Shown here piece after piece: positions 1 through 5,700 of a DNA stretch of 5,901 bases. Within the stretch, counting starts at the first letter, position 1. Each line of letters opens with the position of its first letter. The notes under the pieces were generated by a model. It was not told where the DNA came from and made no database searches. It saw only the letters and a program-made list of their open reading frames with translations. The stretch lies in assembly GCF_943913055.1 (NCBI RefSeq), contig NZ_CALTWS010000168.1, positions 1-5,901 on the forward strand, read 5' to 3'. The DNA is from an uncultured Brevundimonas sp. Its GTDB lineage: Bacteria > Pseudomonadota > Alphaproteobacteria > Caulobacterales > Caulobacteraceae. A program made the translations under genes and the position numbers.

Positions 1-1
1 C

Positions 2-40
2 ACCGCCCGCCCCCGGAAACGAGGGCGGGCGGTCTCGTTT
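2..40 (+). terminator. Intrinsic terminator of an upstream gene outside the window
   Basis: Bases 2-12 (ACCGCCCGCCC) pair perfectly with 23-33 (GGGCGGGCGGT), giving an 11-bp, almost all-GC stem with a 10-base loop. The downstream side reads CTCGTTT, a short T-containing tract as expected for Rho-independent termination on the plus strand. No gene in the window ends here, so it most likely serves a plus-strand gene to the left. The T-tract is weak, so an attenuator or a bidirectional terminator is also possible. It separates the msrA unit from whatever precedes it. Confidence 0.65.
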
Positions 41-83
41 GCGCGGGTGGTCAAAAGGGGCTGAAACCTTTGCGTCGCATAGC

Positions 84-115
84 TCGTATACGAAGCATAA
101 GACGTTGCGACGTCT
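84..115. promoter_or_regulatory. Two small inverted repeats in the msrA leader
   Basis: TCGTATACGA at 84-93 is a perfect 10-bp palindrome in a locally AT-richer stretch. Just after it, AGACGT (100-105) pairs with ACGTCT (110-115) around a 4-base loop and ends one base before the Shine-Dalgarno sequence. The first could be a regulator site and the second a leader hairpin. Neither matches a named operator that I recognise, and I could not place a convincing -35/-10 pair around them. Confidence 0.25.
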
Positions 116-116
116 C

Positions 117-121
117 AGGAG
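117..121 (+). promoter_or_regulatory. Ribosome binding site fixing the msrA start
   Basis: AGGAG lies 7 bases before ATG 129. It supports that start over the in-frame TTG at 39, which lies directly in the downstream flank of the terminator and would add 30 residues that spoil the lipoprotein signal. Confidence 0.8.
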
Positions 122-128
122 TTCTTCG

Positions 129-770
129 ATGGCAAGTCGACATTTTGCCCTAGTCGTCGCTGCGCTGGTCGCGGCCTGCTCTCCCGGCGAGCCTGCTCAG
201 AGTGCAGCCAGTGCAGCCCCTTCGGTCCAAGCCAACGACAGCGGTCGACGCGAAGTCGCCGTTTTCGCGGGGGGCTGCTTCTGGTCGGTGGAGGCAAACT
301 TCGAAGCCATGCCTGGCGTCATATCCGCCGTTTCCGGGTTTTCAGGCGGTCGTGTTGCCAATCCGACGTATGAACAGGTCGTCCGAGGCAACACCGGCCA
401 TCTGGAGTCGGTGCAGGTCACCTTCGATCCCGCCCGTATCAGCTACAGACAACTGGTCGATCGGTTCTGGCGAACGATAGACCCGACCGACCCCGACGGC
501 CAGTTCTGCGATCAGGGGGCACCTTATATCACCGCAGTTTTCGCAACGGCAGCGCAGAAACCAATTGCCGAAACGTCCCGACGCGCCGCTGCGCAGGTTA
601 TCGGTCCCTCGCGCTTTAAGACCCCTATTCGCGACGCGGCGCGATTCTGGCCTGCCGAAGCCTATCATCAGGACTTTGCGCGCTCGAATCCTGGGCGATA
701 CGAGGGTTACACGCGCTTCTGCGGTCGCGCTGCTCGGCTTAGGGCCGTTTGGGGTTCCCCTCCGCGCTAA
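129..770 (+). CDS. msrA: Peptide-methionine (S)-S-oxide reductase MsrA, exported lipoprotein form
   Basis: This 213-residue protein should reduce methionine-S-sulfoxide in oxidised proteins. Residues 1-17 form a lipoprotein signal: short basic start, hydrophobic core, and lipobox LVAAC with Cys17 as the lipidated residue. The next residue is Ser, not Asp, which by the E. coli rule favours the outer membrane. A low-complexity Ala/Ser/Pro linker (about 18-38) precedes the MsrA domain. The active-site motif GGCFW gives nucleophile Cys50. Other family landmarks are GHLES (Glu93), QFCDQGAPY (Asp128, Tyr133), FKTPI, PAEAYHQD (175-182) and a C-terminal FCGR with probable resolving Cys198. A further Cys127 lies in the QFCD segment. 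ATG 129 was chosen because of the AGGAG site and the intact signal. The location implies repair of envelope proteins, with thiol electrons supplied from a membrane system; no partner such as MsrB is in the window. The enzyme identity is secure; the lipoprotein call is strong but rests on motif only. Confidence 0.93.
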   Translation: MASRHFALVVAALVAACSPGEPAQSAASAAPSVQANDSGRREVAVFAGGCFWSVEANFEAMPGVISAVSGFSGGRVANPTYEQVVRGNTGHLESVQVTFDPARISYRQLVDRFWRTIDPTDPDGQFCDQGAPYITAVFATAAQKPIAETSRRAAAQVIGPSRFKTPIRDAARFWPAEAYHQDFARSNPGRYEGYTRFCGRAARLRAVWGSPPR

Positions 771-811
771 GCCCATCCACAGAAGTGTGACCCTTCGGCC
801 ACCACTGGTCT

Positions 812-844
812 CTGTCACGCGACTGTCACACGATTGTCGTCCCA
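812..844 (+). promoter_or_regulatory. Candidate Pho box (PhoB site), tandem 11-bp repeats
   Basis: Three adjacent 11-base units lie here: CTGTCACGCGA (812-822), CTGTCACACGA (823-833) and TTGTCGTCCCA (834-844). The first two differ at a single base. The known Pho box consists of 11-bp direct repeats with a CTGTCAT/C core of 7 bases and a 4-base spacer, and units 1 and 2 match the core at 6 or 7 positions depending on the last base. The spacers GCGA and ACGA are less AT-rich than in E. coli, as might be expected in a GC-rich genome. The third unit contains TTGTCG, which could act as a -35; TCCTAG at 859-864 is a weak -10 candidate with a long spacer. The site sits about 100 bases before the receptor gene, between it and msrA. 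Another OmpR-family regulator with 11-bp spacing remains possible. Confidence 0.6.
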
Positions 845-877
845 GCTTCCCATCCCGGTCCTAGACGGGGCTTGATT

Positions 878-898
878 TTGACGGACCGCGCCGCGGTC
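878..898 (+). promoter_or_regulatory. TTGACGG element and 15-base palindrome in the receptor leader
   Basis: TTGACGG at 878-884 equals the Caulobacter-type -35 consensus, but I see no good -10 at a suitable distance, so it may be chance. Overlapping it, GACCGCG (884-890) and CGCGGTC (892-898) form a perfect palindrome around one central base. With so short a loop it is better read as a possible protein-binding site than as an RNA hairpin. Confidence 0.2.
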
Positions 899-925
899 GC
901 GTGGGCGCTTCCGCCCGAGCCATCT

Positions 926-930
926 GGGGA
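926..930 (+). promoter_or_regulatory. Ribosome binding site deciding between two receptor start codons
   Basis: GGGGA is followed by two in-frame ATGs at 934 and 940. The spacing is 3 bases to the first and 9 to the second, so 940 is favoured. The difference is only two residues (Met-Ile) before the signal peptide. Confidence 0.6.
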
Positions 931-939
931 TAGATGATA

Positions 940-3612
940 ATGACGAACCGCAAACGCGCGTTCTGGGCGACGACCGCCCTTTTCAGCGGCCTGCTCATGG
1001 CCGGTGCCGCCTCGGCCCAATCGTCGGGTACCGTGGCCAACGAAGCGACCGAACTGGGCGAAGTTGTCGTGACTGGCACGCGCGGCGCGCGTGAAGTCGG
1101 GGGTGCTGTCGCTCAGAACGTGGACAAGACGCGTTCGACCATCAATCAGGAACTGATCAGCCGTCAGAACCCCGGCCAGACGGTCCTGCAGTCGCTGAAC
1201 CTGGTGCCCGGCCTGAACTTCACCAACTCCGACCCTTACGGCAACTCGGGCGGCAACCTGCGTCTGCGTGGCTTCGACGGTAACCGCGTCGGCCTGGCGT
1301 TCGACGGTATTCCGCTGAACGACACCGGCAACTACGCAACCTACAGCAACCAACAGCTCGACCCCGAGCTGATCGAACAGGCCAGTGTCAACCAGGGCAC
1401 GACCGACAACGACAGCCCCACGGCAGCGGCCCTGGGCGGTATCATCAACTATACCACAGCCCGTCCGACGGCCGAGCCCAGCGTCCAGAGCAGAGGCTCG
1501 ATCGGCGAGAACAACTACGGCCGTGTCTTCCTGCGCGCCGATACCGGCGAGTTCGGCCCCTGGGGCACGACCGCATTCGCCGCCTATTCCTACACCCGAT
1601 ACGACAAGTTCAAGGGTCCGGGCGAGCTGGAGAAGCAGCAGTTCAACGGCCGCCTGTACCAGGACCTGGGCGACGGCGACTTCATGAGCATCTCCGGCCA
1701 CTACAACCGGAACCGCAACGCCTTCTACAACAACTTCGTCAATCTGGCGCAGTTCAACAGCGGAACCTATCTCGAAAACGACATCGCCTGCTTCCGTCCC
1801 GCCGCCGTCAACGGCACGGCCCAGAACGAGAGCAATCAATCGACGGTCGTTCGCTCGGATGGCAGCATTCTGAACAACACGAGCTGCACCAACTACTCTG
1901 GCCTGCGTATCAACCCGTCCAACACCGGCAACATCCGCGGCCAGTTCAGCTATGGCATCACCGACAGCCTGCGCTTCACGTTCGACCCCTCCTATCAGTT
2001 CACCATGGCCAACGGCGGCGGCTTCACCGCCGTGTCGGAGCGCGATGACCGTCTGGACCTGGGCGGCCTGATCGGTGTCGACCTGAACGGCGATAACGAC
2101 ACTCTGGACACCGTGACGCTCTACACGCCGTCCAACACCAATACGAACCGTTACGGCGTGCTGTCCTCGCTGATCTGGGACGTGAACGACGACCACCGCC
2201 TGCGCGTCTCCTACACGCTGGACTACGGTCGTCACCGTCAGACGGGTGAAGGTATCCGCGTCGATGCTCGCGCCAATCCCGTCAATCCGTTCGGTGGCCA
2301 GAAGAACTGGGGCGCACCCGATCAACGCATTCTGGCCTTCAACGGACTGTCGCACTTCCGAACGCGCGACCGCGCCTCGATCGCCGAGCTTCAGCAGATT
2401 TCGGTCGATTACCGCGGACAGTTCTTCAATGACGCGCTGACCATTCTGATCGGTGCGCGCGCTCCGCAGTTCCGACGCGAGCTGAACCAGTATTGCTACA
2501 CCCAGAACGGCACCAGCACCGTGCTGTGCACGGGTCAGACGCCCGTTGGCTTCACCCTGGTCGGCGGCGTGGTGACACCGGATACCGGTCGGGCCTTCGG
2601 TCCCAACGGTAACGTGACCTTCGTTGGCAATACCAACCAGTATGTGCTGCCCTACTCAACTGAGTACAAGTACGACGACATCCTGCCGAACGTGACCGTC
2701 GGTCTGGACTTCGCCGAAGGTAACAATGTCTACGCCAGCTATTCGGAGCAGATCGCGGTTCCGCGTACAGACAACCTGTACACTGCCTTCCGTAATCCGA
2801 CGGCCACCACGGTTCAGAGCATCGCGTTCAACGACGTGCAGCCGGAGTTCTCCAAGAACTACGAAGTGGGCTACCGCTACACCAGCCCGACCATCGTCGC
2901 GACCGCCGCGGTTTATTTGAACCAGTACAGCAACCGCGTCGTCTCGACCCTGGATAACGACCCGACCTCGGAAACCTTCAACACCACCATCGACCGCAAT
3001 ATCGGCGAAGTCGAAACCCGCGGTGCCGAAGGCTCGATCGGCTGGCAGGTCACTGACGCCTTCTCCCTGTACGGGGCCCTGACCTATACCGACTCCGAAC
3101 TGCAGGAAGATCAGATCGTGGGATCCTTCACCTGCCCAGCCGTTTCGCCGACGCCTCCTGCGGCCGGCGCTGGCTGCATTCCCGGTGAGCGCTCGCCCCT
3201 GATCATCCCGACCAAGGGCAAGAGCGTCGTCGAAACGCCCGAGTGGCAGGCTTCGCTGCGCGGGGACTGGCAGGTCACCAGCGCTCTGTCGATGGGTCTG
3301 CAGGCCAAATGGGTCGACGAGCGGTTCACCACCGACGTCAACGACGAAGTCGTGCCGTCCTATACGGTCGTCGACTTCGACGCCCGCTACGACCTGACCG
3401 ACACCTTCGGCATCAAGGACGCCTTTGTGCAGGTCAATGTCAGCAACATCTTTGACGAAGAATATCCGATCAACATTTCGTCGGGGACCAATGCCCTGAC
3501 GATCGCGGATGTGAACCCCGGTCCGGGCGTCAACTCGCGCTCCGGCTCACCGCGCACCTTCGGCATCGGCGCACCGCGCACGGCGATGATCACCATCGGC
3601 ACGCGCTTCTAG
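940..3612 (+). CDS. TonB-dependent outer-membrane receptor
   Basis: This 890-residue protein is a ligand-gated outer-membrane transporter powered by TonB-ExbB-ExbD. Residues 1-26 are a Sec signal peptide (basic NRKR, hydrophobic core, cleavage after ASA before Gln27). A TonB box EVVVTG lies at 41-46. The plug follows, with an N-terminal helix-rich part, LRLRGF at 107-112 and GGIINYTT at 166-173 near its end. The rest is a beta-barrel rich in aromatic and Asn/Thr residues. The chain ends in MITIGTRF, with the terminal Phe used for BAM-dependent insertion. There is no STN signalling domain before the TonB box, so it should not be a transcriptional transducer of the FecA type. Six Cys fall into three close pairs (284/316, 519/530, 732/746), and an acidic DxNxDxDxxD stretch lies at 381-390. 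The gene appears monocistronic, with a Pho-box-like promoter and its own terminator. The ligand cannot be read from sequence; phosphate-starvation control would suggest a phosphorus-containing substrate. Siderophore, vitamin or glycan uptake are alternatives. Confidence 0.93.
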   Translation: MTNRKRAFWATTALFSGLLMAGAASAQSSGTVANEATELGEVVVTGTRGAREVGGAVAQNVDKTRSTINQELISRQNPGQTVLQSLNLVPGLNFTNSDPYGNSGGNLRLRGFDGNRVGLAFDGIPLNDTGNYATYSNQQLDPELIEQASVNQGTTDNDSPTAAALGGIINYTTARPTAEPSVQSRGSIGENNYGRVFLRADTGEFGPWGTTAFAAYSYTRYDKFKGPGELEKQQFNGRLYQDLGDGDFMSISGHYNRNRNAFYNNFVNLAQFNSGTYLENDIACFRPAAVNGTAQNESNQSTVVRSDGSILNNTSCTNYSGLRINPSNTGNIRGQFSYGITDSLRFTFDPSYQFTMANGGGFTAVSERDDRLDLGGLIGVDLNGDNDTLDTVTLYTPSNTNTNRYGVLSSLIWDVNDDHRLRVSYTLDYGRHRQTGEGIRVDARANPVNPFGGQKNWGAPDQRILAFNGLSHFRTRDRASIAELQQISVDYRGQFFNDALTILIGARAPQFRRELNQYCYTQNGTSTVLCTGQTPVGFTLVGGVVTPDTGRAFGPNGNVTFVGNTNQYVLPYSTEYKYDDILPNVTVGLDFAEGNNVYASYSEQIAVPRTDNLYTAFRNPTATTVQSIAFNDVQPEFSKNYEVGYRYTSPTIVATAAVYLNQYSNRVVSTLDNDPTSETFNTTIDRNIGEVETRGAEGSIGWQVTDAFSLYGALTYTDSELQEDQIVGSFTCPAVSPTPPAAGAGCIPGERSPLIIPTKGKSVVETPEWQASLRGDWQVTSALSMGLQAKWVDERFTTDVNDEVVPSYTVVDFDARYDLTDTFGIKDAFVQVNVSNIFDEEYPINISSGTNALTIADVNPGPGVNSRSGSPRTFGIGAPRTAMITIGTRF

Positions 3613-3638
3613 ACCCAGGTCTGAAAGCCCGAATGATC

Positions 3639-3673
3639 AGAGGCGGTCTGGAAACGGGCCGCCTCTTTTCTTT
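3639..3673 (+). terminator. Intrinsic terminator after the TonB-dependent receptor
   Basis: AGAGGCGG (3639-3646) pairs with CCGCCTCT (3659-3666), and the 12-base loop can add further pairs. The stem runs straight into TTTTCTTT. It begins 26 bases after the receptor stop codon. This is the best-formed terminator in the window and makes the receptor gene a separate unit from aguAB. Confidence 0.88.
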
Positions 3674-3713
3674 GCGCCAAGGTCCTCAGGGGATCACCCC
3701 GCGCTTGCGTGAG

Positions 3714-3741
3714 TTGAAGTCGCGGACGCCGGTGTCTATCT
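3714..3741 (+). promoter_or_regulatory. Weak candidate promoter for aguAB
   Basis: TTGAAG (3714-3719) and TCTATC (3735-3740) are separated by 15 bases and lie 55-80 bases before the aguA ATG. The downstream element shares the CTA core of the Caulobacter -10 pattern but misses other positions. Because a strong terminator lies just upstream, a promoter is needed somewhere in 3674-3794. A perfect palindrome, CCGCATGCGG at 3750-3759, lies near the predicted transcription start and could be an operator. Confidence 0.35.
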
Positions 3742-3777
3742 GGCGCAGTCCGCATGCGGCTTGCCCGCCGCCGTTCC

Positions 3778-3782
3778 AAGGA
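3778..3782 (+). promoter_or_regulatory. Probable ribosome binding site of aguA
   Basis: AAGGA ends 12 bases before ATG 3795, somewhat farther than ideal. The in-frame ATG at 3633 is rejected because the 54 added codons would run through the terminator hairpin and do not resemble the family's N-terminus. Confidence 0.55.
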
Positions 3783-3794
3783 TCAGCCCTCGCC

Positions 3795-4799
3795 ATGACC
3801 CAAGCCCCCATCCCTGCCGAATGGGCTCCGCACCGGGCCATGTGGGTCGGCTGGCCCAGCCGGGAAGAATACTGGCCGGGCAATCTGGAGGACGCACGGG
3901 CCGAAGTGGAGGCGCTGGTGCGGGCCCTGGCCGGACCGGGGCGCGAGCAGGTCAAGCTGATGGTCGGGGCCCCAGACGTTTATGACGAAACCCGCATGCG
4001 CTTCGCCGACATCGCCGGTGTCGAGATCGTGGATGGCCTCTTCGGCGACATCTGGCTGAGGGACACCGGCCCGATCTTCAAGGCGGGGTCAGCGGGTGCC
4101 GCCGCATTCCAGTTCAATGGCTGGGGCGGCGAGTTCGTCATGGAGCACGACGACACCGTCGCAACCCAGATCGGCGCCTTCTCCGGCGTGCCGCTGGATC
4201 ACAACGCCTTCGTGCTCGAAGGGGGGGCGCTGGATCACGACGGAGACGGGACGGTCCTGACGACGCGTCAGTGCCTGCTGAACCGCAACCGCAATGCCGA
4301 CTGGACCGAAGCGAAGGCCGAGGCGGCGCTGGCCGAAGCGATCGGGGCCCGAAAGGTGCTGTGGCTCGGCGACGGCCTTTTGAACGATCACACCGACGGG
4401 CACGTGGATAATCTGGCCCGCTTCGTCGCGCCGGGCGTGGTGGCGCATCCCGTGGCATGGGGTCGGGGCGATCCCAATGACGATGTTTATGCCGATCTGG
4501 CCCGGACCCTGTCGACGATGACGGACGCGGAGGGTCGGCCGATCCGCCTGCTACCCCTGCCCTCTCCCGGCTTCGTCGCCGATGCCGACGGTCGCCCTGT
4601 GCCGGCCAGCCACATGAACTTCCTGATCGCCAATGGCGCAGTGATCGTACCGACCTACGGTGACGACCGCGCCGCCGATCTGGCCTGCCAGGGCCTGGCC
4701 ACAGTCTTTCCGGACCGCGAGATCATTCCCCTGCCGTCGATCCACATCCTGACGGGCGGCGGTTCCTTCCACTGCATTTCCCAGCAGGAGCCCGCCTGA
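3795..4799 (+). CDS. aguA: Agmatine deiminase (agmatine iminohydrolase)
   Basis: This 334-residue cytoplasmic enzyme hydrolyses agmatine to N-carbamoylputrescine and ammonia, and belongs to the Porphyromonas-type peptidylarginine deiminase / guanidino-group-modifying fold. Family motifs in order are: N-terminal PAEWAPHRAMWVGWP (7-21), GDIWLRDTGP (84-93, with Asp90), FNGWGGEF (107-114), LEGGALDHDGDGT (141-153), CLLNRNRN (160-167), DHTDGHVDN (198-206, with His203 and Asp205), SHMNF (272-276) and GGGSFHCISQ (321-330, catalytic Cys327). The nucleophilic Cys, the His and the acidic residues expected of the family are all present, and the length is close to the usual 330-380. The start at 3795 places the conserved N-terminus directly after Met. 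The stop overlaps the aguB start by one base, so the two are translated together. The agmatine supplier, arginine decarboxylase, is not in the window. Confidence 0.95.
   Translation: MTQAPIPAEWAPHRAMWVGWPSREEYWPGNLEDARAEVEALVRALAGPGREQVKLMVGAPDVYDETRMRFADIAGVEIVDGLFGDIWLRDTGPIFKAGSAGAAAFQFNGWGGEFVMEHDDTVATQIGAFSGVPLDHNAFVLEGGALDHDGDGTVLTTRQCLLNRNRNADWTEAKAEAALAEAIGARKVLWLGDGLLNDHTDGHVDNLARFVAPGVVAHPVAWGRGDPNDDVYADLARTLSTMTDAEGRPIRLLPLPSPGFVADADGRPVPASHMNFLIANGAVIVPTYGDDRAADLACQGLATVFPDREIIPLPSIHILTGGGSFHCISQQEPA
4786..4790 (+). promoter_or_regulatory. Ribosome binding site of aguB inside the aguA 3' end
   Basis: AGGAG lies 8 bases before ATG 4799 within the last codons of aguA. With the TGATG stop/start overlap at 4797-4801 it indicates translational coupling of the two genes. 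Confidence 0.8.
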
Positions 4800-5665
4800 T
4801 GCCCCGCACGATTTCCGTCGCTGCCATCCAGACGTCCTATGGCACCAACATGCAGGCCAATATCGACAGAACCATCGGCCTGATCCGCCAGGCCGCAGCG
4901 CAAGGTGCGCAGGTCATACTGCCCAGCGAGCTGTTTCAGGGACCATATTTCTGCGTTTCGCAGGAGGAGCACTGGTTCGCGACCGCCCATCCGTGGCGCG
5001 AGCATCCGGCGGTGGTCCAGCTGCAGCCCGTGGCGAAAGATCTCGGCGTCGCCATCCCCGTCTCGATCTTCGAGAAGGAAGGGCATCACTACTTCAACTC
5101 GCTGGTCATGATCGACGCCGATGGCGAGGCCCTGGGCATCTATCGCAAGAGCCACATCCCCGACGGCCCTGGCTATCAGGAAAAATACTACTTCCGGCCC
5201 GGCGATACGGGCTTCAAGGTCTGGAACACCCGCTTCGGTCGGATCGGCGTCGGCATCTGCTGGGACCAGTGGTATCCGGAGTCGGCCCGGGCGATGGCCC
5301 TGCTGGGTGCCGACATCCTGATGTACCCAACCGCCATCGGCTCGGAACCTCAAGACGAAAGCCTGGACACCGCCCTGCCCTGGCAGCGAGCCATGCAGGG
5401 TCATGCCGTTTCGAACGTGACGCCCGTAGTCGCCGCCAACCGCATCGGCCATGAGACCGTGACCGAGGTGGGCCAGACCTTCTACGGCCACTCCTTCATC
5501 GCCGACCATCGCGGCGATCTGGTCGAGCAGCTGAAGGATGAGGAGGGCGTGCTGGTCCACACCTTCGATCTGGATTTCCTGGACCAGTACCGCGCCGCCT
5601 GGGGCTTCTTCCGCGACCGTCGGCCCGAGTTGTACGCGTCGCTGGCCAGCCCGCGCCCGGCCTGA
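4799..5665 (+). CDS. aguB: N-carbamoylputrescine amidase, nitrilase superfamily
   Basis: This 288-residue cytoplasmic enzyme hydrolyses N-carbamoylputrescine to putrescine, CO2 and ammonia, completing the agmatine route to putrescine started by AguA. The nitrilase-superfamily Glu-Lys-Cys triad is visible: Glu44 in LPSELFQGPYF, Lys117 in YRKSHIPDGPGYQEKYYF and Cys154 in GICWDQWYPESAR. The latter two long motifs are characteristic of the carbamoylputrescine amidase branch rather than beta-ureidopropionase or omega-amidase. The C-terminal part has the conserved GHSFIAD and a GFFRDRRPELY ending. Length is typical (about 290). The start is fixed by the AGGAG site and the one-base overlap with aguA. 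Putrescine would feed spermidine or homospermidine synthesis, or the pair could serve agmatine use as a nitrogen source; the window does not distinguish these. No regulator of the aguR type is adjacent. Confidence 0.95.
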   Translation: MPRTISVAAIQTSYGTNMQANIDRTIGLIRQAAAQGAQVILPSELFQGPYFCVSQEEHWFATAHPWREHPAVVQLQPVAKDLGVAIPVSIFEKEGHHYFNSLVMIDADGEALGIYRKSHIPDGPGYQEKYYFRPGDTGFKVWNTRFGRIGVGICWDQWYPESARAMALLGADILMYPTAIGSEPQDESLDTALPWQRAMQGHAVSNVTPVVAANRIGHETVTEVGQTFYGHSFIADHRGDLVEQLKDEEGVLVHTFDLDFLDQYRAAWGFFRDRRPELYASLASPRPA

Positions 5666-5675
5666 TCGAAATCGG

Positions 5676-5700
5676 AGGGTTAGTCCGGCCGGACTGCCCT
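5676..5700. terminator. Possible bidirectional terminator between convergent genes
   Basis: AGTCCGGCCGGACT (5682-5695) is a perfect palindrome, and outer AGGG (5676-5679) and CCCT (5697-5700) can add four more pairs around a small TT/G internal bulge. It sits at the convergent ends of aguB and the phosphatase gene and includes the latter's last codons and stop. Neither side has a strong T-run (TCCTT on plus, CCGATTT on minus), so termination efficiency is uncertain. Confidence 0.4.

Noticed and set aside
39..128. N-terminal extension of msrA from TTG 39
   Set aside because: It would begin at the terminator's T-tract and bury the lipoprotein signal; ATG 129 has a good AGGAG site.
342..818. 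A 158-codon minus-strand open frame across msrA and the downstream spacer
   Set aside because: It lies opposite the MsrA catalytic domain, has no domain and no credible ribosome site, and is a shadow of the codon pattern.
826..2355. A 509-codon open frame on the minus strand opposite the receptor gene and its leader
   Set aside because: It has a repetitive Val/Ala/Gly/Asp composition and no recognisable domain. It mirrors the strong codon bias of the receptor, which is secure on the plus strand, and covers the Pho-box region as well.
3611..3622. Small inverted repeat AGACC-CA-GGTCT at the receptor stop codon
   Set aside because: Five pairs with a 2-base loop is too tight to form a hairpin, and the true terminator lies just downstream.
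3689..3700. Short hairpin GGGG-ATCA-CCCC upstream of aguA
   Set aside because: Only four base pairs in GC-rich DNA; no T-tract and no link to a known element.
3633..3794. N-terminal extension of aguA from ATG 3633
   Set aside because: The 54 extra codons pass through the intrinsic terminator hairpin and T-tract and do not resemble an agmatine deiminase N-terminus; ATG 3795 is better.
4655..5560. A 301-codon open frame on the minus strand opposite aguA and aguB
   Set aside because: It is antisense to two well-supported enzymes. Its translation shows no family motif, and long antisense frames are common in GC-rich genes.
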